Shown in pieces: positions 1-6,230 of a DNA stretch of 6,742 nt. Location: contig JAIRTI010000104.1 in NCBI GenBank assembly GCA_031255035.1, positions 1-6,742 on the forward strand, written 5' to 3'. The position numbers were made by a program, and so were the translations under genes. Under the pieces are notes generated by a model that did no database searches, was not told where the DNA came from, and worked only from the letters and a program-made list of their open reading frames with translations. Each line of letters begins with the position of its first letter. Position 1 is the stretch's first letter. The stretch comes from Desulfovibrio sp. (GTDB taxonomy: Bacteria > Desulfobacterota > Desulfovibrionia > Desulfovibrionales > Desulfovibrionaceae).

Positions 1-126
1 CGCTCCGCTCCCCGCCTCCGGCGTCCGGCCCAGAAGCCGGTCGTATCTGGCAAGTCGCCTGGCGGCCACAAGCTGTCTGCTATAACGCAACAGCATCTGG
101 CGCGTATAAAAAGAATGCACTTTCAT
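1..126 (-). CDS. Unrecognised protein, N-terminal fragment (runs off the left edge)
   Basis: On the complementary strand an ATG at 126-124 opens a frame with no stop through base 1, giving 42 codons. The product begins MKVHSFYTRQMLLRYSRQ and is strongly basic, with eight Arg and one Lys in 42 residues and an Arg-rich helix-like stretch at residues 9-34. I do not recognise the family. A GGGG run in 135-138 (read on the - strand) lies about 8 nt before the ATG and could be a weak ribosome binding site. A candidate - strand promoter at 219-247 would give a leader of about 85 nt. The gene is divergent from rfbC. The open frame, the GC-rich third positions in its later part and the placed promoter support a real gene, but the fragment is short, so the call is tentative. 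Confidence 0.45.
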   Translation of the reverse strand, partial: MKVHSFYTRQMLLRYSRQLVAARRLARYDRLLGRTPEAGSGA

Positions 127-416
127 CACACTATCCCCGTACCTTGTTTATCGACAGCTTTCTCAAGACCTTTAGAGCCCGGACGGAATAATTAAATTCA
201 GCTTTTTCAGTCATATAGATTATCATATATTCAAGATAGCTATCCAATTTCACAAAAACAGCGGCTTGCGCATTGCCAAAAGCCCGCTCTTGAGGCAGAG
301 TCTCACCGTGACGGAGTATCTTTCGGTCTCCGCCCCAGCCCTTCACCAACGCGCTTTTGCCGCTCTCTGAAGCGGGTCCGGCGCGGATTCACCGTTGACG
401 CAAGGAGCGTTCGGCC
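127..416. other. Divergent intergenic region with AT-rich core
   Basis: This 290-nt gap separates the - strand fragment from rfbC. Its core (about 185-260) is clearly AT-rich compared with the coding DNA around it. The core holds a candidate - strand promoter, the perfect palindrome GATAGCTATC (235-244), a CATATA direct repeat with a 12-bp period (212-217 and 224-229), and on the + strand TATCAT (221-226), a five-of-six match to a -10 box. The - strand frame at 131-349 starts with TTG, has no convincing ribosome binding site, and would begin upstream of the candidate promoter, so I do not annotate it as a gene. The only translation signal for rfbC seen here is AAGGAG at 402-407. Confidence 0.6.
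219..247 (-). promoter_or_regulatory. Candidate sigma-70 promoter for the left-edge gene
   Basis: Read on the - strand, TTGGAT (247-242) is followed after exactly 17 nt by GATAAT (224-219). The -10 box matches the consensus at five of six positions and the -35 box at three of six, including TTG. The predicted start is near 212, which leaves a leader of about 85 nt before the ATG at 126. The palindrome GATAGCTATC at 235-244 covers the edge of the -35 box and part of the spacer, where a repressor could bind. This is pattern matching only. Confidence 0.4.
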
Positions 417-980
417 ATGCGCATTCACCCCACCGCCATTGAGGGCCTGCTTGTCCTTGAATTGAACATGCACGAGGACGAGCGGGGTTTTTTCATGGAA
501 ACCTGGCGTGATTCCTGGGCCGGAAAACTCAAACTGCCCCGGCCTTTCATACAGGACAACACGGCCCGTTCCAACGCGCCGGGAGTCGTGCGGGGCCTGC
601 ATTTTCAGGCACCGCCGGCAGCCCAGGCCAAATTGGTGTGGGCGACTTCCGGGGCGGTCTTTGATGTGGCCGTTGACATCCGCAAAGGTTCGCCCACGTA
701 CGGGCAGTGGCACGGGCTGGTGCTCAGCCGGTCCAACAGGCTGCGCTTCTTCGTGCCCGAAGGCTTCGCCCACGGCTACATGACCCTGGAGCCGGACACC
801 GAGATCCAATACAAGGTCAACGCCTACTACAGCCCGGAACATGAAGGCGGCCTGCGCTTTGACGACCCGGCGCCCGCCGTTGCCTGGCCGGGCCTGAAAC
901 CCGTGGTGGCCGAACGCGACCGCGCCTACCCATTGATGGAAGCTTTTCAATCCCCTTTTGAATATCGAAAAAAACGATAG
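417..980 (+). CDS. rfbC: dTDP-4-dehydrorhamnose 3,5-epimerase
   Basis: RfbC (RmlC) epimerises C3 and C5 of dTDP-4-keto-6-deoxyglucose, the third step of dTDP-L-rhamnose synthesis for surface polysaccharide; it is cytosolic. The 187-residue length is normal for this cupin family. Family signatures are in order: DERGFF at 21-26, QDN at 46-48, RGLHFQ at 59-64 with the catalytic base His62, Lys72, the FDVAVDIRKGSPTYG strand at 82-96, FVPEGFAHGY at 112-121, then Tyr132 and Tyr138 in the substrate pocket. Asp168 is the likely partner of His62. The ATG is supported by AAGGAG at 402-407, 9 nt upstream. No rfbA, rfbB or rfbD lies in the window, so the rest of the pathway must be elsewhere or beyond the edge. 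A weak hairpin follows the stop, so co-transcription with qrc cannot be excluded. Confidence 0.93.
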   Translation: MRIHPTAIEGLLVLELNMHEDERGFFMETWRDSWAGKLKLPRPFIQDNTARSNAPGVVRGLHFQAPPAAQAKLVWATSGAVFDVAVDIRKGSPTYGQWHGLVLSRSNRLRFFVPEGFAHGYMTLEPDTEIQYKVNAYYSPEHEGGLRFDDPAPAVAWPGLKPVVAERDRAYPLMEAFQSPFEYRKKR

Positions 981-985
981 GGCGA

Positions 986-1023
986 CGCCCAGGTCCGCGA
1001 AACTTCTCTGGGGCGAGGCTTTT
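986..1023 (+). terminator. Weak candidate terminator after rfbC
   Basis: CGCCCAG (986-992) can pair with CTGGGGCG (1008-1015), giving seven pairs with one bulged G around a loop of about 15 nt. Only four T residues follow (1020-1023), three bases after a short AGG. The stem is GC-rich but the loop is long and the T tract short, so termination would probably be partial. Its place between rfbC and the qrc promoter region makes biological sense. Confidence 0.35.
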
Positions 1024-1041
1024 ACGCTCCCTTGCCCGCTT

Positions 1042-1059
1042 TTGTGAAAGATTTCACCT
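1042..1059 (+). promoter_or_regulatory. Rex-like operator upstream of qrcABCD
   Basis: The 18-bp element TTGTGAA-AGAT-TTCACCT has a perfect 14-bp core, GTGAAA-GA-TTTCAC (1044-1057). The known Rex consensus is TTGTGAA-N4-TTCACAA; the left arm matches at all seven positions and the right arm at five of seven. Rex is a redox-sensing repressor released by NADH, and in Desulfovibrio vulgaris it represses genes of sulfate reduction such as sat. The same bases also read as TGTGA-N6-TCACC, close to sites of CRP/FNR-family regulators such as HcpR, so the regulator is not settled by sequence. The element directly abuts the -35 box of the candidate qrc promoter. Confidence 0.6.
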
Positions 1060-1085
1060 TGACAGGATAGAAATCCCTCGATTAT
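1059..1085 (+). promoter_or_regulatory. Candidate qrc operon promoter
   Basis: TTGACA (1059-1064) is a perfect -35 hexamer. The best -10 candidate is GATTAT (1080-1085, four of six) at a short 15-bp spacing; TTATCA at 1082-1087 keeps 17-bp spacing but matches poorly. The start would be near 1092, giving a leader of about 125 nt before qrcA. The Rex-like palindrome ends where the -35 box begins. A weak second candidate, TTGACC at 1154-1159, lacks a well-spaced -10 box. Confidence 0.45.
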
Positions 1086-1111
1086 CAGAAGAGATGCCGC
1101 ATGCGTCATCA

Positions 1112-1130
1112 GCCCGCTTATGAAACGGGC
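1112..1130 (+). other. Hairpin in the presumed qrcA leader
   Basis: GCCCG (1112-1116) pairs with CGGGC (1126-1130), and two further T-A pairs can form inside past a C-A mismatch. No T tract follows, so it is not a terminator. It might shape or stabilise the 5' leader, but nothing shows a function. Confidence 0.25.
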
Positions 1131-1216
1131 GCTAGGGGCCACAGGATCCGCGCTTGACCCGCTGACCTTGCGGATATTCGTTTTTCACCGTTTAACCAGC
1201 TGTGAGGCATAAGGGT

Positions 1217-1942
1217 ATGGAGGAAAACAAACACTGTACGGACGGCCCGTCTTGCCGCCTCAAGTGTGCCTGCGGCGCAACGCCTTTCCTTATAGGGGCG
1301 ATCGTGGCGCTGGCTTTCGGGTGGTGGATATTTCCCGATCTGATCTTCAGCAAACAATCCCAACCCTTTTACTTCAGCCACAGCGTACACGCCGATACGG
1401 CGGGCGCAAGCTGTGTCGACTGTCACAGCTTCCGGGATGACGGCTCTTTTTCGGGCCTGCCCACCCTGGAAAACTGCGCCAGTTGCCACAGCGACATCCT
1501 GACAGCCGAGCCCGGCCCCGATTCCGCCAAAGCCGAGGTCGCCGCCTACGAAGCTGAAAAAACTTTCATCGAAGAATACGTCAATACCGGCAGGGAAGTG
1601 CCCTGGCTCACGCACCAGTACCAGCCGGACAACGTCTTCTTCAGCCATGCCGCCCACTTTCAGAAGTGCTACACCTGCCACCTGACCATGAAGGACAGGG
1701 ACGGCCGCGCGCTCAACCTGGGTGCCCCCGACAATCCGCAAAAGCTCTGCATGACCTGCCACCCCTCGCTGGAAGAGCTGGACAAGGGCATTCCCGTCGC
1801 CTCGAACGTGCTGACCGACTATAGCCGCACAACCATGAAGATGTGGGAATGCGAAAAGTGCCACGCCTACCCCGGTCACTTCTATGATGACGGCAAGGGA
1901 CGCACTTTTGCCAACAACGCCTGCTATACCTGCCATAAGTAA
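1217..1942 (+). CDS. qrcA: Qrc menaquinone reductase, hexahaem cytochrome c subunit QrcA
   Basis: QrcA takes electrons from periplasmic type I cytochrome c3 and passes them into the Qrc complex. The 241-residue protein has six CxxCH haem sites, at 66-70, 87-91, 151-155, 178-182, 212-216 and 236-240, matching the six haems c of purified Qrc. One hydrophobic segment (about 23-44) serves as an uncleaved anchor, leaving the haem domain in the periplasm. Six other periplasmic His (55, 58, 133, 144, 147, 221) could be the distal ligands. The module FSHxxH followed by two haem sites occurs twice (53-91 and 142-182), suggesting duplication. I chose ATG 1217, with GAGG at 1204-1207 nine nt upstream; an in-frame GTG at 1202 would add five residues but has no ribosome binding site. 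The short N-terminal tail is unusual in having Cys7, 13, 17 and 19. Confidence 0.94.
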   Translation: MEENKHCTDGPSCRLKCACGATPFLIGAIVALAFGWWIFPDLIFSKQSQPFYFSHSVHADTAGASCVDCHSFRDDGSFSGLPTLENCASCHSDILTAEPGPDSAKAEVAAYEAEKTFIEEYVNTGREVPWLTHQYQPDNVFFSHAAHFQKCYTCHLTMKDRDGRALNLGAPDNPQKLCMTCHPSLEELDKGIPVASNVLTDYSRTTMKMWECEKCHAYPGHFYDDGKGRTFANNACYTCHK

Positions 1943-1953
1943 AGGGGTGCGCC

Positions 1954-4041
1954 ATGGTACTTGACAGAAGAGGATTCATGAAATTCATCGCGGGCGCGGG
2001 CACAGGCATTCTCGCCACCCCGGTCGTGTGGAAATTTACAGACGACGCGGCCATCTGGACCCAGAACTGGTCCTGGATTCCCCGCAACGAAGGCGGCGAA
2101 AACACTTATGTTCACGCCGTCAGCAAAATGGACCCCTCGGGCACGCCCATGCGCGTGCGCCTGGTGAATAAGCGCCCGGTGCGCGTTCTGCCTTCCCCGG
2201 AACATCCTCTGGGCGGGGGGATCTCCTCCCTGGCCGTGGCCGAGGTGCAGATGATGCACAGCCCCGGCCGCGTCAAACGCCCGCTGGTCAAAGGCCCGGA
2301 CGGCGGTTTTTCCGAGATCGACTGGCCCGGGGCCGCCGAACTGCTGCAAGGCAAGCTGGAAGAAGCCAAGGACCGGGTGGCCTTCATATCGGGAGACGAA
2401 AACGGCTCCACCAACGAGATTTTGAGCGCTCTGGCCAAAGCCCTGGGCTCGGAGGACGTGTTCCTCATGCCCTCCGAAGGACAATGCGCGGCCAAGGCCT
2501 GCGAGTTGATGGGCATAGAGGCCCAACTCGGCTATGACTTTGAAAACAGCGACTATGTGCTGGCCATCGGCGCGAACCTGCTCGAATCCTGGGGCACGGT
2601 GGTCCGCAACCGCCGCCTGTTAAAGGAAGGCCAGGCCGCGCCCTTCAGGAACGAAGAAAAAGGCGTGAAGGAAAAGACCCCGGTCATCACCTTCGCCTAT
2701 GCCGGCCCGGTGCAGAACAATACCGCCGCCGTGGCCCGTCCCTGGCTGCCCATCTACCCCGGTGCCGAAGGCATTCTGGCCCTGGGTATCGCCAACATGC
2801 TCATGGCCCGGGGCAAGGTCGCGAACGCCGGCGATTTCGGCGCCTTCAGAACCCTGGCCTCCAGGTACACGCCCGAAGAAACCGCCAGGCTGACCGGGGT
2901 TGACCCCAAAAAGCTTGAGCAGGTGGTCACGGCCCTGCTGTCGGCCAAGGCCCCGGTCGTGGTCGTGGGCTCGGAGTTCAACCAGGGCTCGGGCGCGGCG
3001 CCGCTGCTGGCCGGGTTCGCCGTCAACGCCCTGCTCGACAACATCAACAAAGTCGGCGGCGTTGCTCTGCTGCCCCCGGCCGTGGTCGCCATGAAAGGCG
3101 CAAGCTCCAGGGCCGAGCTGTACAAGAAAGACCTTTGCTCCTGGTTCGCCGGCAAAAACACGCCGGCCGTGCTTGTCATGCACGAAGCCAACCCGGTGTA
3201 TGCCCTGCCCGACCCGGCGGCCGTCGCCGAAGCCATCAAGGCCGTGCCCTTCAAGGTGTCGTTTTCCACCTTTATGGATGAAAGCGCCGCCCTGTGCGAC
3301 CTGGTCCTGCCCATCGGCATGGGCCTGGAGCGCATCGACGACCTGGAAAGTCCCTACGGCTGCGGGAAAACCATCTACTGCATCAGCGGCATGGCCTCCA
3401 TCCCCCAGGAGAACATCCGCAGCACCGCCAACACCTTGCTCTACATCGCCCGCCAAATGGGGCAGGACCTGGGCTTCGAGCTGTTTGAAGACCTGCTGAA
3501 GGCCAAGGCCCTGTACCACGAAAAATGCAGCTTTGACGTGCTGGTGGCCGGTCAGGCCGCCGAATCCGACGCCCTGGTGGAACTGGACGGCTATTCCCTG
3601 CGCCCCGATATCATGGCCAAGGCCCTGACCGTCAAGACGGCCACGGACACGCTCCGCCTCGCCCCCTTTGCCAAGCTGAACCTCGGCACGGCCAAGACCG
3701 GCATACCGCCCTACAACAACAAGACTCTGCGCGCCAAGGAACTGGACGGCGCCCTTATGACCGTCATGGTGAACGGCGCGACCGCCTCGCAAAAAGGCCT
3801 GAGTGACGGCGACAGAGTGACGCTGGACAACGGCAAACGCCAAATTCCCGCCAAACTGCGCGTCTTTGAGGGCGTGATGAACGATACGGTCGCCGTCTGC
3901 CTCGGTTTCGGGCACACCGCTCTCGACGAATTCAGCCAGAATAAGGGCGCCAATGTTATGGAACTGCTGACCGCCGCCCCGGAACCTGAAACAGGACTCA
4001 ACGCCTGGTCGCAAGCCGGCGTGGCCGTCTCGAAATCATAA
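1954..4041 (+). CDS. qrcB: Qrc menaquinone reductase, molybdopterin oxidoreductase-family subunit QrcB
   Basis: QrcB is the large periplasmic subunit, related to molybdopterin oxidoreductases and to part of ActB of alternative complex III; Qrc purified from Desulfovibrio vulgaris contained no molybdenum. The 695-residue protein starts with a twin-arginine signal: DRRGFMK at 4-10, then a hydrophobic stretch to about 25, with no clear AxA cleavage site. The N-terminal cysteine motif that holds a [4Fe-4S] cluster in most relatives is absent: the first cysteine is residue 178, and no CxxCxxxC occurs anywhere. The C-terminal part (about 600-680) resembles the molybdopterin dinucleotide-binding beta-barrel, with VNGATASQKGLSDGDRVTL near its start. 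The ATG follows qrcA by 11 nt, and its ribosome binding site (AAAGGGG, 1941-1947) overlaps the qrcA stop. Tat export suggests it folds in the cytoplasm, probably with QrcC, which has no signal of its own. Confidence 0.93.
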   Translation: MVLDRRGFMKFIAGAGTGILATPVVWKFTDDAAIWTQNWSWIPRNEGGENTYVHAVSKMDPSGTPMRVRLVNKRPVRVLPSPEHPLGGGISSLAVAEVQMMHSPGRVKRPLVKGPDGGFSEIDWPGAAELLQGKLEEAKDRVAFISGDENGSTNEILSALAKALGSEDVFLMPSEGQCAAKACELMGIEAQLGYDFENSDYVLAIGANLLESWGTVVRNRRLLKEGQAAPFRNEEKGVKEKTPVITFAYAGPVQNNTAAVARPWLPIYPGAEGILALGIANMLMARGKVANAGDFGAFRTLASRYTPEETARLTGVDPKKLEQVVTALLSAKAPVVVVGSEFNQGSGAAPLLAGFAVNALLDNINKVGGVALLPPAVVAMKGASSRAELYKKDLCSWFAGKNTPAVLVMHEANPVYALPDPAAVAEAIKAVPFKVSFSTFMDESAALCDLVLPIGMGLERIDDLESPYGCGKTIYCISGMASIPQENIRSTANTLLYIARQMGQDLGFELFEDLLKAKALYHEKCSFDVLVAGQAAESDALVELDGYSLRPDIMAKALTVKTATDTLRLAPFAKLNLGTAKTGIPPYNNKTLRAKELDGALMTVMVNGATASQKGLSDGDRVTLDNGKRQIPAKLRVFEGVMNDTVAVCLGFGHTALDEFSQNKGANVMELLTAAPEPETGLNAWSQAGVAVSKS

Positions 4042-4053
4042 GGACCGCAAGCC

Positions 4054-4881
4054 ATGTCTGCAAAAAAAGAATTCAACGTCAAATGGGGAATGGCCATAGA
4101 CCTTGACAAATGCACGGGCTGCGGCGCGTGCATGGTGGCGTGCCAGGCCGAAAATAACCTGGCGCCCCAGGCCGACGCCTCCAACAAGCTCAGGGTTATG
4201 AACTGGCTGGTCGTGTTCGAGCTTTCAAACAAAAAAGCCTTTCCAGACCATGAAGTGGCCTACCTGCCCAGGCCCTGCCAGCAGTGCGCGGAACAGCCCT
4301 GCGCCACGGTCTGCCCGGTGATCGCCACCGAGCGCAACGAGGAAGGCGGCATTGTCAGCCAGATTTATCCTCGCTGCATCGGCTGCCGGTACTGTATGGC
4401 CGCCTGCCCTTACCACGCCCGCTACTTTAACTGGTTCGACCCCATCTGGCCCAAAGGCATGGAAAAAGCGCTGACGCCCGACGTGTCGGTCCGCCCTCGC
4501 GGCGTTGTGGAAAAGTGCAGTTTCTGCCACCATCGCTTCATGTACGCCAAGGACAAGGTCCGGGCGGAAGGGGGCAACGTGTACGTTACCGGCCCTGACG
4601 GCAAAAAGCATTGCGCCGTGCCCGAGGACGGATACGTCACCTCCTGCGCCGAGGCCTGCCCCAACGGGGCCATCGTGTTCGGAGATCTGAACAACCCCAG
4701 ACACACCGTGCACAGGCTCGTCACCGGCAACGACAACGCCTTCCGCCTGCTTGAGCGTCTCGGCACGGATACCGCCGTTTACTACATCAGCAGCCGCGAA
4801 TGGGTGAGGCGTCTGGGCGACAACTACCTGGATGAGGAAGAAACGCAGAAACCCAAGCAGATTCTGCCTGAAAAGCACTAA
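4054..4881 (+). CDS. qrcC: Qrc menaquinone reductase, iron-sulfur subunit QrcC
   Basis: QrcC is the periplasmic ferredoxin-like subunit carrying electrons from the QrcA haems towards the quinone site in QrcD. It belongs to the DmsB/PsrB/NrfC-type four-cluster family; 275 residues is a usual length. Four cysteine groups are visible: Cys20, 23, 26, 30; Cys75, 78, 83, 87; Cys108, 111, 114, 118; and Cys155, 158, 198, 202. Cys187 is an extra cysteine in the insert of the last group. There is no signal peptide, so it is probably exported by riding with Tat-dependent QrcB. The AAGGA ribosome binding site (4040-4044) overlaps the qrcB stop, 9 nt before the ATG. Purified Qrc is reported to hold one [3Fe-4S] and up to three [4Fe-4S] centres, yet all four groups here have four cysteines, so which site holds three irons cannot be read from the sequence. 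Confidence 0.93.
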   Translation: MSAKKEFNVKWGMAIDLDKCTGCGACMVACQAENNLAPQADASNKLRVMNWLVVFELSNKKAFPDHEVAYLPRPCQQCAEQPCATVCPVIATERNEEGGIVSQIYPRCIGCRYCMAACPYHARYFNWFDPIWPKGMEKALTPDVSVRPRGVVEKCSFCHHRFMYAKDKVRAEGGNVYVTGPDGKKHCAVPEDGYVTSCAEACPNGAIVFGDLNNPRHTVHRLVTGNDNAFRLLERLGTDTAVYYISSREWVRRLGDNYLDEEETQKPKQILPEKH

Positions 4882-4893
4882 GGAGCGGCTCGC

Positions 4894-6183
4894 ATGGAAA
4901 TGAACTACAATCGCCCCATTGACGCGGCCCTGTTCCCCGAAGGCTGCGAGCGGTGCTCGCTGACGCAGTTTCTGCTCTGGCTCGGCGCGGTCAGCGTCGT
5001 TCTGCTGGCGGGCCTGCTGGCCGCCTTCTTCGTGCTGCGCGACGGCCTCGGCCATACCGGCCTTGACGACTACTTCGGCTTCGGACTCTGGATCACCTTC
5101 GACCTCGGGGTCATCGCTCTGGGCGCCGGCGCTTTTTTCACGGGTCTGCTCCGCTACATTCTGAACATCGACCCCCTGAAAAACATCATCAACCTCGCGG
5201 TCATCGTGGGTTTTATCTGCTACACCGGGGCCATGATGGTGCTGCTGCTGGACATCGGCCAGCCCATCCGCTCCTGGTTCGGCTTCTGGCACCCCAACGT
5301 GCACTCCATGCTGACCGAAGTTATCTTCTGCATCTCGTGCTATTGCCTGGTGCTGATCATTGAATACATCCCGCTGATCCTTGAGCAGAAGCAGATCAAC
5401 AAGAACAAGCTGGCCCACGCCATCGCCCACAACTTCCACGTGATGATGCCGCTGTTCGCGGGCTTCGGCGCCTTCCTGTCCACCTTCCACCAGGGCTCTC
5501 TCGGCGGCATGTACGGCGTGCTTTTCGGCCGCCCCTACGCCTTCCGGGACGGCTTTTTCATCTGGCCGTGGACCTTCTTCCTGTTCGTGCTCTCGGCCGC
5601 GGCCTCCGGCCCCATGCTGACCGTACTGGTCGCCACCCTTATGGAAAAGATGACCGGCAAAAAACTGGTCAGCTTCAACGTCAAGGCCCTCATGGGCAAA
5701 ATCGCGGGCACCATGCTGCTCGTATACCTGATCTTCAAGTTTCTGGACACCGGCGCCTGGATATTCTCCATCACGCCCCGCTCCGGCCTGACCTTTGACC
5801 AGTTCTTCCACGGCTTCATCTACGGCAAATGGCTGCTCGTCTCGGAACTGATCCTCTGCGGGGTCGTTCCCTGCGCCATCCTGCTCTCCAGGACCATGCG
5901 CAACAACCCGGCCCTGCTGTATATCGCCGGCCTGCTTGACTGCATCGGCATCACCATCAACCGCTACGTCATGACCGTGCAGACCCTGGCCTTCCCCTCC
6001 CTGCCCTTTGACGACTGGGCTCTCTACAATCCGAACTGGGTTGAATGGGCGGCCTGCGGTCTGGTGTTGGCCTATGGCGCGCTGCTCCTCAGCGTCTCTT
6101 ACCGCTACCTGCCCATCTTCCCGCAAGAGCCCCGGCTCAACCCGTGCAAGTGCGGCTGCGACAGCGGGGCAACCGCGCATTAA
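4894..6183 (+). CDS. qrcD: Qrc menaquinone reductase, NrfD/PsrC-family membrane subunit QrcD
   Basis: QrcD anchors the complex and binds menaquinone on the periplasmic side; Qrc has been reported to be electrogenic. The 429-residue protein shows ten hydrophobic helices at about 24-48, 61-88, 97-121, 136-163, 180-202, 222-250, 266-292, 308-332, 339-362 and 383-406. Basic loops (for instance 164-175 and 251-269) put both termini in the cytoplasm by the positive-inside rule. Family features include LDIGQP at 119-124 with Asp120 and STFHQGSLGG at 196-205, similar to conserved segments in NrfD-type quinone-site subunits. Polar residues inside the membrane (such as Glu142, His182, Glu318, Asp349) may belong to a proton path; this is inference. 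The ribosome binding site TAAGGAG (4879-4885) contains the qrcC stop. Cys18 and Cys21 at the N-terminus and Cys418, 420 and 422 at the C-terminus are unusual tails. Confidence 0.94.
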   Translation: MEMNYNRPIDAALFPEGCERCSLTQFLLWLGAVSVVLLAGLLAAFFVLRDGLGHTGLDDYFGFGLWITFDLGVIALGAGAFFTGLLRYILNIDPLKNIINLAVIVGFICYTGAMMVLLLDIGQPIRSWFGFWHPNVHSMLTEVIFCISCYCLVLIIEYIPLILEQKQINKNKLAHAIAHNFHVMMPLFAGFGAFLSTFHQGSLGGMYGVLFGRPYAFRDGFFIWPWTFFLFVLSAAASGPMLTVLVATLMEKMTGKKLVSFNVKALMGKIAGTMLLVYLIFKFLDTGAWIFSITPRSGLTFDQFFHGFIYGKWLLVSELILCGVVPCAILLSRTMRNNPALLYIAGLLDCIGITINRYVMTVQTLAFPSLPFDDWALYNPNWVEWAACGLVLAYGALLLSVSYRYLPIFPQEPRLNPCKCGCDSGATAH

Positions 6184-6230
6184 GGCGTTTTAAGGAAACA
6201 CTGATTTAAGGAAGCGCTGCGTGCTCCTGA

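Noticed and set aside
249..255. TTCACAA, a half of a Rex-type site, in the divergent region
   Set aside because: No matching TTGTGAA arm lies at the required spacing; a single 7-mer is expected by chance in AT-rich DNA.
131..349. A 72-codon frame on the - strand ending 4 nt before the left-edge gene
   Set aside because: It needs a TTG start with no convincing ribosome binding site, its internal ATGs (226 and 214) lack one too, it crosses the AT-rich core, and the candidate promoter would start transcription inside it. The close spacing to the next ATG keeps a small chance that it is a leader peptide.
1154..1180. TTGACC with GATATT as a second qrcA promoter
   Set aside because: The spacing is only 13 bp, too short for a sigma-70 promoter; it is mentioned only as a weak alternative.
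1202..1216. GTG at 1202 as the start of qrcA
   Set aside because: No ribosome binding site precedes it, whereas ATG 1217 has GAGG nine nt upstream. The GTG itself overlaps that site.
2620..4014. Long - strand frame of 464 codons across qrcB
   Set aside because: It lies opposite a clearly coding gene, reflects the GC-rich third positions of that gene, and its product is low-complexity Gly/His/Gln/Val-rich with no domain.
4225..6180. Long - strand frame of 651 codons across qrcC and qrcD
   Set aside because: A mirror of two well-supported genes in biased codon usage; its product is low-complexity and acidic, His/Gln/Gly/Val-rich with no recognisable fold, and its TTG/GTG-type starts lack support.
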